Assembly (NCBI GenBank): GCA_016197205.1
Contig: JACPWG010000183.1
Span: 124,001 to 188,000, forward strand
Origin: Planctomycetota bacterium
GTDB lineage: Bacteria; Planctomycetota; MHYJ01; WSZJ01; JACPWG01
Direction: 5' to 3'
DNA length: 64,000 nt
Shown: one piece after another, positions 28,301 to 36,535 of the stretch
Layout of the letters: the number at the start of each line of letters is the position of its first letter
How positions within the stretch are numbered: the first letter of the stretch is position 1
The notes under the pieces: generated by a model
The model's database searches: none
The model's input: only the letters and a program-made list of their open reading frames with translations
What the model was told of the DNA's origin: nothing
Position numbers and translations under genes: made by a program

Positions 28301-29497
28301 CACGGTCACGGCCTGCCGCGGGTCCCGGAGCAAGTCGCTCAGCGCGCGGAGGGTCGCAAGGCTGTGCCGGCAGGACGCGGGCGTCGCCTCGGGCTCGCAA
28401 GAGCAGCCCGCTTCCACGGCATGCTGCCGAGGCCGCAACCGGATCGTCACGTCGCAGAAGGCGTACGGCGGCGTAAACACGCTCGCGCGGAAGGCCAGCC
28501 CCAGGCCGTCCCAGGTCAGCTCGCGGAGGGCGGCCGACGCGGGGTCGAACGCTGCCGAATGGCGTTTCCCAATGGCGCGCAGCGCTTCATCGACTGCACG
28601 CACGACCCCGCCCAGGTCGGACTCGGAGGGGTACGGACTGGACGGCGGAAGCGGCGTCGGAAGGAAGCGCGGCCGCCGGCCGGGCTTGTCGAGCTCGAGC
28701 CCGGGGAGGGAGCAAAAGAGGGGAGCAAGCGGCCCGATCGGCAGGCCGGAGAGGCGGGCGTAGCAGCGGGCGAGTGTCTGGAGCATTTGCCGAGCGGCGG
28801 TGGTCGGTCCGGGAGCGGTGGCCGAGCAGACCGCGCGCAGGGCTTCGGCGAGGCGCCGGTCGTCGGCGGCGCGTAGGGGAGGGGCGGCTTCGACGAGGCG
28901 CCCGATCCGGTACCTCCGCTGCGAATAGTCCAGGCAGCGGACGACCAGCTCCGCCTCTTCCTCGGACGGGTTCAGGAACTCCGGAGGGAGGCGATAGACG
29001 CGCACGGGATCGCGCGGGAAGCAGGGATTTCTCGGCTCCCAGCCGGGAGGAACCGGCGAGGGGAGGAGGGAGAAAAGCCCCAGGGAGGCCTTGTCCAGCC
29101 GGAAATGGACCGTCTCCGGGCATAGAGTCTTGTCGTCCAGACTCAGGATGAGGTTCGCCGTCGCCTGGTCGAAGTCGACGAAAGGCAGGAAGCGATGCCC
29201 GAGGACGAACGGGCGGGAGTTCCGTTCGTTCGGCCGGAGGCGAACCACGAAGGAGAAGCGCTCCGCGACGATGCGGGGCGAAAAAAAGACGCCCTCATGT
29301 TCCGCGAGCTGCGGATGTGCGCGCAGCAAGTCGCCCAGGTCGACCGCCGGGGAGTACCCGTAGCGTTCGGCGACCGCGGCGCGCGCTTCGGCCTCGGTGA
29401 AGGGCTTGTCCCTGGTCAGGACCCACGCGCCGAGCACCTCGTCGACGGGCGGCTGGCGGCCCGGGTCAGGACGCCGGCCGGGCAGGCTCCTGGGCAT
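25370..29497 (-). CDS. SWIM zinc-finger SNF2-family ATPase
   Basis: 1375 residues. A poorly conserved N-terminal half contains a SWIM zinc finger near 365 (CSC...CRH). The SNF2 helicase core begins near 890 (ELRDYQVEGYRWLSRL). Motif I is DDMGLGKT (about 924-931), motif II is DEAQ (about 1017), and the helicase C part includes GGTGLNLTAADYAIHLDPWW and RAHRLGQ near 1300. It should translocate on double-stranded DNA and remodel protein-DNA or RNA polymerase complexes (the HepA/RapA and SWIM-SNF2 class). It follows a zinc-finger DNA-binding gene on the same strand. The stop codon is part of an R1 target site. Confidence 0.9.
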   Translation of the reverse strand: MPRSLPGRRPDPGRQPPVDEVLGAWVLTRDKPFTEAEARAAVAERYGYSPAVDLGDLLRAHPQLAEHEGVFFSPRIVAERFSFVVRLRPNERNSRPFVLGHRFLPFVDFDQATANLILSLDDKTLCPETVHFRLDKASLGLFSLLPSPVPPGWEPRNPCFPRDPVRVYRLPPEFLNPSEEEAELVVRCLDYSQRRYRIGRLVEAAPPLRAADDRRLAEALRAVCSATAPGPTTAARQMLQTLARCYARLSGLPIGPLAPLFCSLPGLELDKPGRRPRFLPTPLPPSSPYPSESDLGGVVRAVDEALRAIGKRHSAAFDPASAALRELTWDGLGLAFRASVFTPPYAFCDVTIRLRPRQHAVEAGCSCEPEATPASCRHSLATLRALSDLLRDPRQAVTVQVRDTLALPSWKRSLALLDSLLSAVTPSSAAGAGPVSRLAWRLEGEGPAQALSPQLQKRRKSGSWTGGRPLSLELVQDRREEWIQPVDRQAARLGASCANRQPYSSALPLHPDPHDAFDALESLVGHPLVVRGWGGECRPVVITGGAVRLRVEKRPSGESTLVPELDRRPILLKPQALHAQGIVVFEEETNRLIVARTGADLRNVVAGLLEEAPVFPPEAAEELLARIPRLEALCPVELPSEVAGEEVPADGRIRLLLAAEAGLAVELRVRPVPGSSLVFEPGEGPDLTAALVGGKLLRARRARVREVALAEEIARELKLAPPAGPGCWSLQMPLDNATLDLVLALQANTRAELVVEWPEEVRRRWQIAHDAGPKDLSVWIEDRKDWFGVDGEILLDGSRVPLAAVLEALRAGRRYVPIAAGKWTRLSALLEERLRDLADVAHADRGGLEVGAAAAPFVQELLREAGTIKACAAWKRMEERFRAAMAHASEPPATLAAELRDYQVEGYRWLSRLSAWGVGCCLADDMGLGKTVQALAVLLDRAAGGPALVIAPTSVASNWVREARRFAPTLNPILYRETERMPADGVYRAGDLVVLSYGLLLRDIAKLERVRWGTLVLDEAQFVKNSQSKTAAAARRLVADWRLALTGTPMENRLGELWSLFRATSPGLFGSWERFRERFVVPIEEEKSASRRHALARLVRPFILRRNKGEVLEELPPRTEIRLTAELSAEERKLYDDTRLSLLTKLLEGGGGAAGAGGETRRFHVLAALTTLRQLACHPKLVRPGWTAGSAKLRVLLETVEELREGKHRALVFSQFVRHLDLVRKELDARGVQYEYLDGSTPAKERDRAVDAFQRGEGELFLISLKAGGTGLNLTAADYAIHLDPWWNPAVEDQATGRAHRLGQTRPVTVYRIVSSGTIEEEILALHADKRDLVAGVLEGTDRAAKLSTEDLIGLIRGGGRAEGAAAAGDETEAG

Positions 29498-29565
29498 GGG
29501 TCGGCTTCCTTGGAAAGGGAATGCACCGAAAGGCGAGGGGAGGAATCGTTCGGGCGCGAATCGAC

Positions 29566-29617
29566 GGTTTGCTCCCCTTGAGCGGGCGAAGTCTGTTACC
29601 CAGGTTTAAACCATGCC
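29566..29617 (-). mobile_element. R3 element, truncated copy d
   Basis: Read on the minus strand it starts GGCATGGTTTAAACCTGGGT, then AACAGAC, CGCCCGCTCAAGGGGAGCAAA, matching the first 50 bp of the R3 copy at 30898; the other half is missing. The TAA inside GTTTAAAC is the stop codon of the zinc-finger gene. Confidence 0.75.
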
Positions 29618-30556
29618 CGGATTTGCTTCCACGCCGATCCCGGCGGCTTCAAGGGCGGCGCTCCACTTCCCGTACCTCGTCTTTACCGCCTGGATCAGGC
29701 CGCTGTCCTCGGATCGGACCACATTGAGGACGAGGCTCTTGCCCGCCGTCCGCCTCTCCCGCAGCGCGGCCAGAACCCGCTCCTCGGTCCAGAAGCGGAT
29801 CGCCCGATGCGCGTCGGGATCCAGCCCCGCCTCCCGGAACGCTACTCTCCATCCCCCCTTGAAGAACCTGCTGACGGCGTGGTGCAGGGCGGGCCAGCGG
29901 GCGATCACGTCTCCGCGCTTCAGCGAACGCCCGGCCGCTTGCTCGTCCCTGATCGCCTGGAGGGTGCTCTCCCGCGTCCACTTGGTCCGCTCCTTGACGT
30001 AGTGCTTGCGCCAGTCGATCCCCGCGGCCTTCAGCGCGGCCGGCCACCCGCCACAGTAGGTCCAGGACGCCGAGTAGAGCTGGACGTTCATCTTCGTCAT
30101 GTTCAGCGGCGAGAGGTCGTGCCCCCCGGCCTCAAGCTGCTCGATCTCCGCGAGGACGCGCTCCCGCGACCAGGACCCGTGCGGCTCGATCCGGCGCACC
30201 GAGGCGGGATCGACGCCGGCGGCCGAGAGCGCCGCGTCCCAAGAGCCGAAGTGGTTGGTGCCCGCTATCAGCAGGCTCCGGCCCTTGAGGTCCGTGGCCG
30301 AGAGCGACTTGCCGGCGCCGGCCATCCGACGGATGGTCTCCAGCACGCGGGCGTCGGTCCAGGAGTTCTTGCCCCAACCCATCTCGAGCGCGTTCTGGCT
30401 GCGCTTGTAGCACAGCGCCTCCGAAACGATGCGCCGCTCGTTGAACTCCTTCTTGTAGGCGTCGGGAGCGACGTGATGCGTGCGGATGAGATGGAAGGTC
30501 AGTGACGCGAAGAACCGGCCGCAGATCTTGCACTGGATCCGATCGTTGAGGTCCAT
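29606..30556 (-). CDS. MucR-type zinc finger protein with four homing-endonuclease-associated repeats
   Basis: 316 residues; GGAGG precedes the ATG. Residues 7-40 form a Ros/MucR-like finger with C9, C12, H22 and H27 (CKICGRFFASLTFHL), followed by PDAYKKEFNE. The rest is four repeats of about 60 residues, each starting W(T/S)xER and ending GxWxxALxAAGxD (for example GSWDAALSAAGVD and GKWSAALEAAGIG). I recognise these as homing-endonuclease-associated (HNR) repeats, small DNA-binding helical units. No HNH, GIY-YIG or LAGLIDADG nuclease is attached. It is probably a sequence-specific DNA-binding protein. The adjacent SNF2 ATPase on the same strand suggests a functional link. Its stop codon lies in an R3 end. 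Confidence 0.78.
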   Translation of the reverse strand: MDLNDRIQCKICGRFFASLTFHLIRTHHVAPDAYKKEFNERRIVSEALCYKRSQNALEMGWGKNSWTDARVLETIRRMAGAGKSLSATDLKGRSLLIAGTNHFGSWDAALSAAGVDPASVRRIEPHGSWSRERVLAEIEQLEAGGHDLSPLNMTKMNVQLYSASWTYCGGWPAALKAAGIDWRKHYVKERTKWTRESTLQAIRDEQAAGRSLKRGDVIARWPALHHAVSRFFKGGWRVAFREAGLDPDAHRAIRFWTEERVLAALRERRTAGKSLVLNVVRSEDSGLIQAVKTRYGKWSAALEAAGIGVEANPGMV

Positions 30557-30623
30557 GATGCCTCCGTCGTTCGCCCTGTAGCCGGGCCCGTCCTCTGCCT
30601 GGCGAGCCTCATCCGGCTCCTTA

Positions 30624-30787
30624 GTACCGCCCCACAGAATTGGGTGACCAATTTGCTCGGCGATTTTGGCCGCCCGCGTCGGTGCGCTCGCTCGCCGTAG
30701 TTCTCCGTTACTACGCCTCGCTCGCGCGCCTAGCGGGCGGCCAAACTTGCCTTCGCCTATTGGTCACCGACTTCCGTGGAGCGGTAC
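30624..30787 (+). mobile_element. R1 MITE-like element, copy d (164 bp)
   Basis: 164 bp with GTACCGC and GCGGTAC ends, flanked by a perfect TTA direct repeat (30621-30623 and 30788-30790) inside CTTAG. It lies 67 bp upstream of the zinc-finger gene. Confidence 0.9.
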
Positions 30788-30897
30788 TTAGCCCCGCCGA
30801 CTCCTCCGATCGCGCCAGACGTGCGATCGCCGGACGGGGTTCCCGCCCCCCTCCGCGCTAGACAACCGCCTGCAACGCTTCGAGGGGGGAGAAATAG

Positions 30898-31050
30898 GGC
30901 ATGGTTCAAACCCGGGTAACAGACCTCGCCCGCTCAAGGGGAGCAAAACGGGGACATGACCTGAATTCAGGAAAGGGCTTACGAGCCTCCGGATACACTC
31001 CTGGAATTCAGGATCGTGTCCCCCGTTTTGCGGCCGGTTGGAACCATGCC
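30898..31050 (+). mobile_element. R3 MITE-like element, copy e (153 bp)
   Basis: 153 bp between GGCATGGTTC and GGAACCATGCC, with the inner hairpin ACATGACCTGAATTCAGG against CCTGGAATTCAGG. The flanks are AGAAATAG and GGAAATAG, a 7-of-8 direct repeat, agreeing with the 8-bp duplication seen at copy a. Nothing else is visible between 30788 and 31191. Confidence 0.85.
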
Positions 31051-31191
31051 GGAAATAGCGAAGGGCTTTCCCCTCGGCTGGAGCGTGGGCGGTGGTGGGG
31101 GTGGGGGCGTGCTACCGGAGGTGTGGGGCCGTGACCCGGCCGCAAACCGCCCGCACGCTCGTCCGAGCCGGACCCTCACCGCCCCCGACGC

Positions 31192-32355
31192 TCATCTCCC
31201 CGGCCGCGTGCTCGCGGGAGTCTCCGGCCGGCCCTCCCCGTCCACCACGGCCTCCCGCTCGCACAGGTAGGCGACCCGCCGCCGGTACCGGTCCTTCGGC
31301 ACGTTGCTCCAGTGGTTGCGATCGGTCACGATCTCGCACACGCCGACGAGGTCCCCCTCGGCCACGGCGGTCTCGAGCCGCCGGCGCGTCCTCCCGGTGT
31401 AGTCCCCGCGATAGCGCATGTCGACCAGGAGATCGAGCATCGCCGCGTCCGTCTCGTTCGGGTCCGGCTGCGCGAGCTTCGCATCGAAGGCCGCGTTGTC
31501 CGAGAGTCGCGCGACGTCCGCCTCCATCTCGGCATACGTCAGCTCAAACAGCTTCTTCTGCTGGGCCGGCGTGAGCTCCCGCAGCCGCCCGGCATTCTCC
31601 CGGAGCCACGCGCGCGCCGCCGAGCCGCGCTTGCCCGCCGCCTCGGCGAACTTCCTCACGTCGGACTCGCTCAGCCCGGCCGCCAGCAGCGCGGCCCGGA
31701 TCTGCCGGTTCGTGTGCTGGCCGAGATCGAAGCCGCGGCCGATCGTCACCCCCGAATTGCCCGGGGGGAGATGTGCGCGTCGCGAATGGTAGGGCCCGCC
31801 CTCCGTCCCCTCGGCGTCGAACGAAAGCTGGCCGCGCTCCACTTGGAAGTCGGGACCGAGCCCGTCCCGCGCAAACTCCTCGGAGTAGGGGTTGGGATGG
31901 GTCAGCGCCGTCAACGTGCGTTGGCCGGCGTCGTTCGCCGCCCCCCAGCCGCCGACCCGTCGCGGATTCACCAGGCGGCCGAAGAGCTTTCCCTTCGCAT
32001 CAAACACGTAGGTGGCGGTGATGGCGCCCCCCGCGTCGACCCCGGCGGCCGGGTCTTCCCAGCCCTCGCGCCCCGGCAAGCCGAAGGACACTTTCAGCGT
32101 TGCGCCCGACAGCGTGCCGCGGCCGACGAGCGTCGAGGCGGTCCCGTTCGTCGTCGCGGTCCGGAATACCTGATAGCCGCTCACGCCCGGTGCGACGCTC
32201 AGGGAACCGACAGCTTTGGCGGAGCCGACACGCACCTGCAACACGTACTCACCCGTGGGAGTCCAGGGTGGCTCCGCGCCCGCGCGACCTGCCGCGGAGA
32301 GCCCGATCGCCGCCACGGCCAGGGACAGCAATGGACCTCGAAGGCTACGAAGCAT
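31192..32355 (-). CDS. Secreted pesticin-like muramidase
   Basis: 387 residues from the ATG at 32355. A signal peptide (1-27) precedes a beta-rich N-terminal domain (about 30-145) of unknown type. Residues about 170-375 resemble the phage-lysozyme-like catalytic domain of pesticin: E182 in DAEGTEGG, T204 and D210 in SGVTIGRGFDLGQ, then helices ending in LLDLLVDMRYRGDY. Glu-Thr-Asp is the pesticin catalytic set, so it should cleave glycan strands of peptidoglycan. No immunity gene is evident. The assignment rests on motif order only. Confidence 0.72.
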   Translation of the reverse strand: MLRSLRGPLLSLAVAAIGLSAAGRAGAEPPWTPTGEYVLQVRVGSAKAVGSLSVAPGVSGYQVFRTATTNGTASTLVGRGTLSGATLKVSFGLPGREGWEDPAAGVDAGGAITATYVFDAKGKLFGRLVNPRRVGGWGAANDAGQRTLTALTHPNPYSEEFARDGLGPDFQVERGQLSFDAEGTEGGPYHSRRAHLPPGNSGVTIGRGFDLGQHTNRQIRAALLAAGLSESDVRKFAEAAGKRGSAARAWLRENAGRLRELTPAQQKKLFELTYAEMEADVARLSDNAAFDAKLAQPDPNETDAAMLDLLVDMRYRGDYTGRTRRRLETAVAEGDLVGVCEIVTDRNHWSNVPKDRYRRRVAYLCEREAVVDGEGRPETPASTRPGR

Positions 32356-32579
32356 GGCAAGCCTCGGCGCAGGATCTGTCGGGCGATTGCGGCACAGGCG
32401 GAGCGGCCATGACGCATGGTGATGCGTCGCGGCGTGAGGGGATTCTAGCAACGGGGGAGACGTGCAGGCAAGGGATTTGTCGGCCGGGAGAGGCGGAGGC
32501 GAAACTGGCCGGCAGCCGTCCTCTACGGAAACGACCCCCTGCGTAGGGTACCCCGGATGTAGGCGTTCAGTAAACCCGT

Positions 32580-32730
32580 CGTAACCATTCACTGGCATGC
32601 GCGTTTTACCACGGAGGCACGGAGACACGGAGGACACACGGAGAGAACGGGGAATCCAAGAAGGTCCTCCGCGAAATCTCCGTGCCTCCGTGTCTCCGTG
32701 GTAAAGTCACCCTGCCAGTGAACGGTCACC
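32580..32730 (+). repeat. Palindromic CACGGAGG element
   Basis: Outer arms AACCATTCACTGGCA (32583-32597) and TGCCAGTGAACGGTC (32713-32727) enclose inner arms TTTACCACGGAGGCACGG and CCGTGTCTCCGTGGTAAA. The same outer pattern bounds 44419-44685. The remaining 32731-33123 carries no recognisable gene. Confidence 0.7.
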
Positions 32731-33123
32731 CCCGGATTTGAACCCTGCCGGAGGGGGTTGAGCTTCCGGTTTGCCTTTCGGCCGACCGCGAGCCCTTGTG
32801 GTGCAGGGCTTCCGCCTTCGCGTGCGGCGCTTCGGTGGACGTGTCCGCCCTGCACCGACGGGACAAACCGGGCGGCAGTCACCGACCTCGTGGAGTGCTG
32901 GCACGGCTCTCGGGGGAAATCGGCGAGATGCTTTCGAACTTCCGCGCGCGAGCGAATGCGTGGCGGGAGTGCCGCATCACGCTACGATTCAGGCATTGGA
33001 ACGGTCGAACCCGCGCCGGTGGGATCCGACAAGGGGAGGCCGGCAAACGCGCCGAGACCGCTCCCTCGCCCTGAGCGAGGCCGAAGGCCGAGTCGAATGG
33101 GTCGCGGTTCCGTTTGCGACGTG

Positions 33124-34287
33124 TCACCGGGTGCGCCGGATGAGGTGGAAACCGAACTGCGTCTCCACGACGCCCGACACCTGCCCGACCTCCAGGGCGA
33201 ACGCGGCCTGTTCGAAGGGGAGCGTCATCTGGCCCTCGCGAAGGGCGCCGAGGTCGCCGCCCTGGCTGCCCGTGGGGCAGTCGCTGAACTCGCGGGCGAG
33301 TCCGGCGAAGTCCTCCCCGCATTGCAGCCGCCTTGCGAGCTCCTCGGCTCGCGCCCTCGCCTCCTCGCGGCTCCGGGTGACGCTGTTGGGTGCGTCCGTC
33401 GCACCCTTGTACGTCACGAGGATGTGGCTCACCTGGACGGCCTTGGGCGGGTCCAGCCTCCGGATCAGGTGGTAGCCGAAGGGAGTCTCGACAACGTCGG
33501 AGATTTCACCCACCTTGAGGGCGAAGGCTGCCGCTTCGAACTCCGGGACCATGTTGCCGCGGACGAAGGCGCCCAGCTTGCCTCCGTTCGCGCCGGAGGG
33601 GCAGTCCGAGAACTGCGCGGCCAGTTCGGAGAAAGACGCCCCGGCCTGGAGCTTGCTCCGAAGGCCTTGAACGAGCGCGAGCGCCTCCCGTCGGGTGCGA
33701 GTGATCGAGGCCGGGGCGCGCATCGAGCCCTTGTACATCACGAGGATGTGGGCGGCGGCAACTTCCTCGATGGGAACCCGCTGGAAGATGTGATAGGCGG
33801 TCGGCGTCTCGACCGGGTCCGAGACCTGGCCGACCTCCATGTTGAAGACCGCCTGCGCGAGGAGCGGAGGCGCCTGGGCGCGTTCGAGCTTGCCGGCCAG
33901 GAGCCCGCCGCGCTCCGCCGACGCCCGGTCGTCGGAGTACCGCCGGGCCAGGGCGGCGAAATCGGCCCCCTTCGCGCGAGCCGCTTTCAGCACCTGCCCG
34001 GCGAGGGCCTGCGCCTCTTCCTTGGTTCGAGTCACGCCGGGCCGGGGGTGCGGGGCGCCGGGTGCGGTCGAGGGCGTGAACGTGAAGGCGATCATCACGT
34101 GCGCGACGGCGACCGCGTCGACGGCTTCCTTCGGCATCGTCGGCAGCCGCGCCGGATCAAGCTCGAAGGTCCCCGGGTCCGCGGGCGGACCCGCCCCGGC
34201 GGGCGCGTCGTCCGCGAACGCGAAGGCCGGGACGAGCAGGCACCCGGCGAGGGCCAACGCGCGGGCATGTACGTACACGCGAGCCAC
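33124..34287 (-). CDS. Exported protein with three parvulin-type prolyl isomerase domains
   Basis: 387 residues. A signal peptide (1-25) is followed by three tandem PpiC/SurA-type rotamase domains at about 58-172, 175-282 and 285-387. Each has the hallmarks AHVMIAF/AHILVMY/SHILVTY, an SD(C/D)-S/T-G-GG-LG loop (SDCPSGANGGKLG, SDCPTGSQGGDLG) and a VETxFGYH-hydrophobic-I end (VETPFGYHLIRR). The first domain has a less conserved loop. It should help fold proteins outside the cytoplasmic membrane. Three rotamase domains without a SurA-type chaperone domain is unusual. Confidence 0.85.
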   Translation of the reverse strand: MARVYVHARALALAGCLLVPAFAFADDAPAGAGPPADPGTFELDPARLPTMPKEAVDAVAVAHVMIAFTFTPSTAPGAPHPRPGVTRTKEEAQALAGQVLKAARAKGADFAALARRYSDDRASAERGGLLAGKLERAQAPPLLAQAVFNMEVGQVSDPVETPTAYHIFQRVPIEEVAAAHILVMYKGSMRAPASITRTRREALALVQGLRSKLQAGASFSELAAQFSDCPSGANGGKLGAFVRGNMVPEFEAAAFALKVGEISDVVETPFGYHLIRRLDPPKAVQVSHILVTYKGATDAPNSVTRSREEARARAEELARRLQCGEDFAGLAREFSDCPTGSQGGDLGALREGQMTLPFEQAAFALEVGQVSGVVETQFGFHLIRRTR

Positions 34288-34645
34288 CTTTCAGACGTGC
34301 TCCATCGCCTTCGATTTCGGCCGAACCCAGAGGTGGATGCCGAACGGCGGGAAACCGTGGTTCGGCCGCGAAACGACGGTTTTAGCCGGACCGGCTTCGG
34401 AAGTCAATGCCCTCGTGCGCCGATCGTCCCGCCGTCATACACTGAAGCGAGCGACGGCCCAAGCGTTCCTGCGCGGCGGCGCTTCGACAGCCGCGCGCGG
34501 GCGGGGCGAAGGGGGACGCGGGCGTCGGCGCGGAGTTCGAGTCTTCGGCCGCGGCTTGTTCGCGGGAGGGCCCGTAAGAAAATAACTGGCTCGTTTACCG
34601 GGCGGGGGAGCGAATTGAATTCTCAATCCTCGATTTTCAAGACTC

Positions 34646-34740
34646 AGACAAGGCTCAAGGTTCAATTCCCCATGACCACCATGGAACGCAGCCCGGACAC
34701 GGAATCGCGGACTCTGAGCCTTGAGCTTTGAGCCTTGTCT
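34646..34740 (+). repeat. Inverted repeat in long intergenic gap
   Basis: A perfect 13-bp inverted repeat, AGACAAGGCTCAA at 34646-34658 and its complement at 34728-34740, with further GAGCCTTGAG repeats between and after. It lies in the 735-bp gap from 34288 to 35022, which otherwise holds nothing I can name. Confidence 0.6.
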
Positions 34741-35022
34741 GGAAATTGATCATTGAGCCTTGGGCCTTTTCACGAAGAGCTCCCTGGTTTCCGATCCGCA
34801 GGAGTTGTTTCTTGACGGGCCCGTATGCGATATTCGGCAGCCCGTTCAGGAGGGGATGCACTATAATGCGCGTGCGAAACGCGGGCGGATGCCGCCCTCG
34901 GAACCCGCTGCTTGTTCTTCCGCCGTCAGGCGGCCCGTGCCCGGCCCTCGAAACGCAGCTTCACCCTTCTTGCACGGGCAGCTCGCTGGTCCGTCCCTCC
35001 TTCGTGTGCGGGGAGCCGTTGC

Positions 35023-36432
35023 TTGTCGACTGCGACTTTGCGGCGAATCGGCTTGGTCGGCGGGCTCGTTGCCTTTCTCGCCCTGCTGCTCGCGCCGCTG
35101 CCGCTCCCGCCCGCTGCGCGCGGGGCCGCGGCCGTCGCCGCGCTCATGGCCGTCTGGTGGCTTTCCGAGGCGATCTCGATCTACCGCACGTCGCTCCTCC
35201 CGCTCCTGCTCTTCCCGGCCCTCGGCGTGTTCGGCGAAGGGCTCGGCCGCAACGTCCGTGAGGCCGCGCGGCCCTACTTCGACGAGTACATCTTTCTCTT
35301 CATGGGCGGCATGACCATCGGAGCGGCGATGGAGCGCTGGAGCCTCCACCGGCGGATCGCGCTCCACATCCTCCGCGCGGTCGGGACGCGCGGGGACCGC
35401 CTGATCCTCGGCTTCCTGCTGGCCACGGCCTTCGTCTCCCTCTGGATCTCGAACACCGCGACGGCGGTGATGATGATGCCGATCGGCCTCGCCGTGATCC
35501 GGCAGCTCGAGGCGGAGCGCGGCGGGCGGCTCGCGCACTTCGGCGCCGCGGTGATGCTCGCGGTCGCGTATGGCGCGAACATCGGCGGGATCGGGACGAA
35601 GATCGGCACGGCGCCGAACTCCATCTTTTGCGGGTACGCGAGCGAGCGGCTAGGGCGGGACGTTTCCTTTCTGGAATGGATGGGGATCGGCCTGCCGTTC
35701 GTCGTCTCGCTGCTGCCGATCGCGTGGTGGCTGCTGGCGCGGGTTGGGAGGCCCGACGGCTTGGCCGAAGCGCGCGGGCGGGAGGTGCTCGCGCGGGAGC
35801 TGGCGGCGCTGGGCCCGGTGACCTCGGGCGAGCGGCGCGTGGCGGGGGTCTTCGCGGTCGCGGCCGCGCTTTGGATCGCGGGTCAGCCGCTTGCGCGGGC
35901 GCTGGGGCTCCCGGGGAAGACGTACGAGGCGTCGGTCGCGATGTCGGCGGCGCTTGCGCTTTTCGTGACCGGCACGCTCGATGTCCGTTCGGCCGCGCGC
36001 GTCCCCTGGGAGACTCTCCTGCTCTTGGGCGGCGGCTTTTCGATGGCGGCGGGCGTGGAGGGGAGCGGCCTTTCGAAGGCGATCGCGGGCCCGCTCGGCC
36101 AGGTGGCGGGGACGCCGGGTTGGACGCAGATGCTCGTGGCCTCCGGGCTGGCGGTGGCGGTGAGCGCGGTCGCGTCGAACGTGGCGACGCTCCTTGTGCT
36201 CCTACCGATCCTCTCGAGCGCCACGGGCGCTTCCGCGCCGGTGCTGGCGGTGGCGACGATCGCGTGCTCCTGCGACTTCATGCTCCCCGCGGGGACGCCG
36301 CCGAACGCGATCGTCTTCGGCAGCGGCTACCTGACGATCCCGCAAATGGTGCGGGTCGGCGCGGCGCTCGACCTGGCCGCGGCGCTCTTGGCGGCCGCGT
36401 GGGGGGAGGTCGGGCTGCGACGGTGGCTGTAG
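35023..36432 (+). CDS. DASS/SLC13-family anion transporter
   Basis: 469 residues from a TTG start at 35023, chosen for its GGGGAG 6 bp upstream and because the next residues begin the first TM helix. About 11-12 TM helices are predicted. Both halves carry the family's signature loops: SNTATAVMMMPIG with a following GTAPN, and the second-half SNVATLLVLLPI with GTPPN. DASS proteins carry dicarboxylates, sulfate or related anions, usually with Na+. The Ser-Asn-Thr of the second motif is changed to Ser-Asn-Val, so substrate and ion cannot be predicted. Stands alone on the plus strand. Confidence 0.85.
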   Translation: MSTATLRRIGLVGGLVAFLALLLAPLPLPPAARGAAAVAALMAVWWLSEAISIYRTSLLPLLLFPALGVFGEGLGRNVREAARPYFDEYIFLFMGGMTIGAAMERWSLHRRIALHILRAVGTRGDRLILGFLLATAFVSLWISNTATAVMMMPIGLAVIRQLEAERGGRLAHFGAAVMLAVAYGANIGGIGTKIGTAPNSIFCGYASERLGRDVSFLEWMGIGLPFVVSLLPIAWWLLARVGRPDGLAEARGREVLARELAALGPVTSGERRVAGVFAVAAALWIAGQPLARALGLPGKTYEASVAMSAALALFVTGTLDVRSAARVPWETLLLLGGGFSMAAGVEGSGLSKAIAGPLGQVAGTPGWTQMLVASGLAVAVSAVASNVATLLVLLPILSSATGASAPVLAVATIACSCDFMLPAGTPPNAIVFGSGYLTIPQMVRVGAALDLAAALLAAAWGEVGLRRWL

Positions 36433-36535
36433 GCGGACGGCGCCGGCGGCCGATCGGCGCCAGGGTTGACGCGAACCGCCCCGGAAGCGTAAAATCAGCG
36501 TTGTCGATTCTGTCGAAGCCGAGGAGTGCAGTATC

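Noticed and set aside
32731..33123. Possible small gene upstream of the parvulin stop
   Set aside because: Open frames here lack start signals and recognisable sequence, and the region includes scraps of dispersed repeats.
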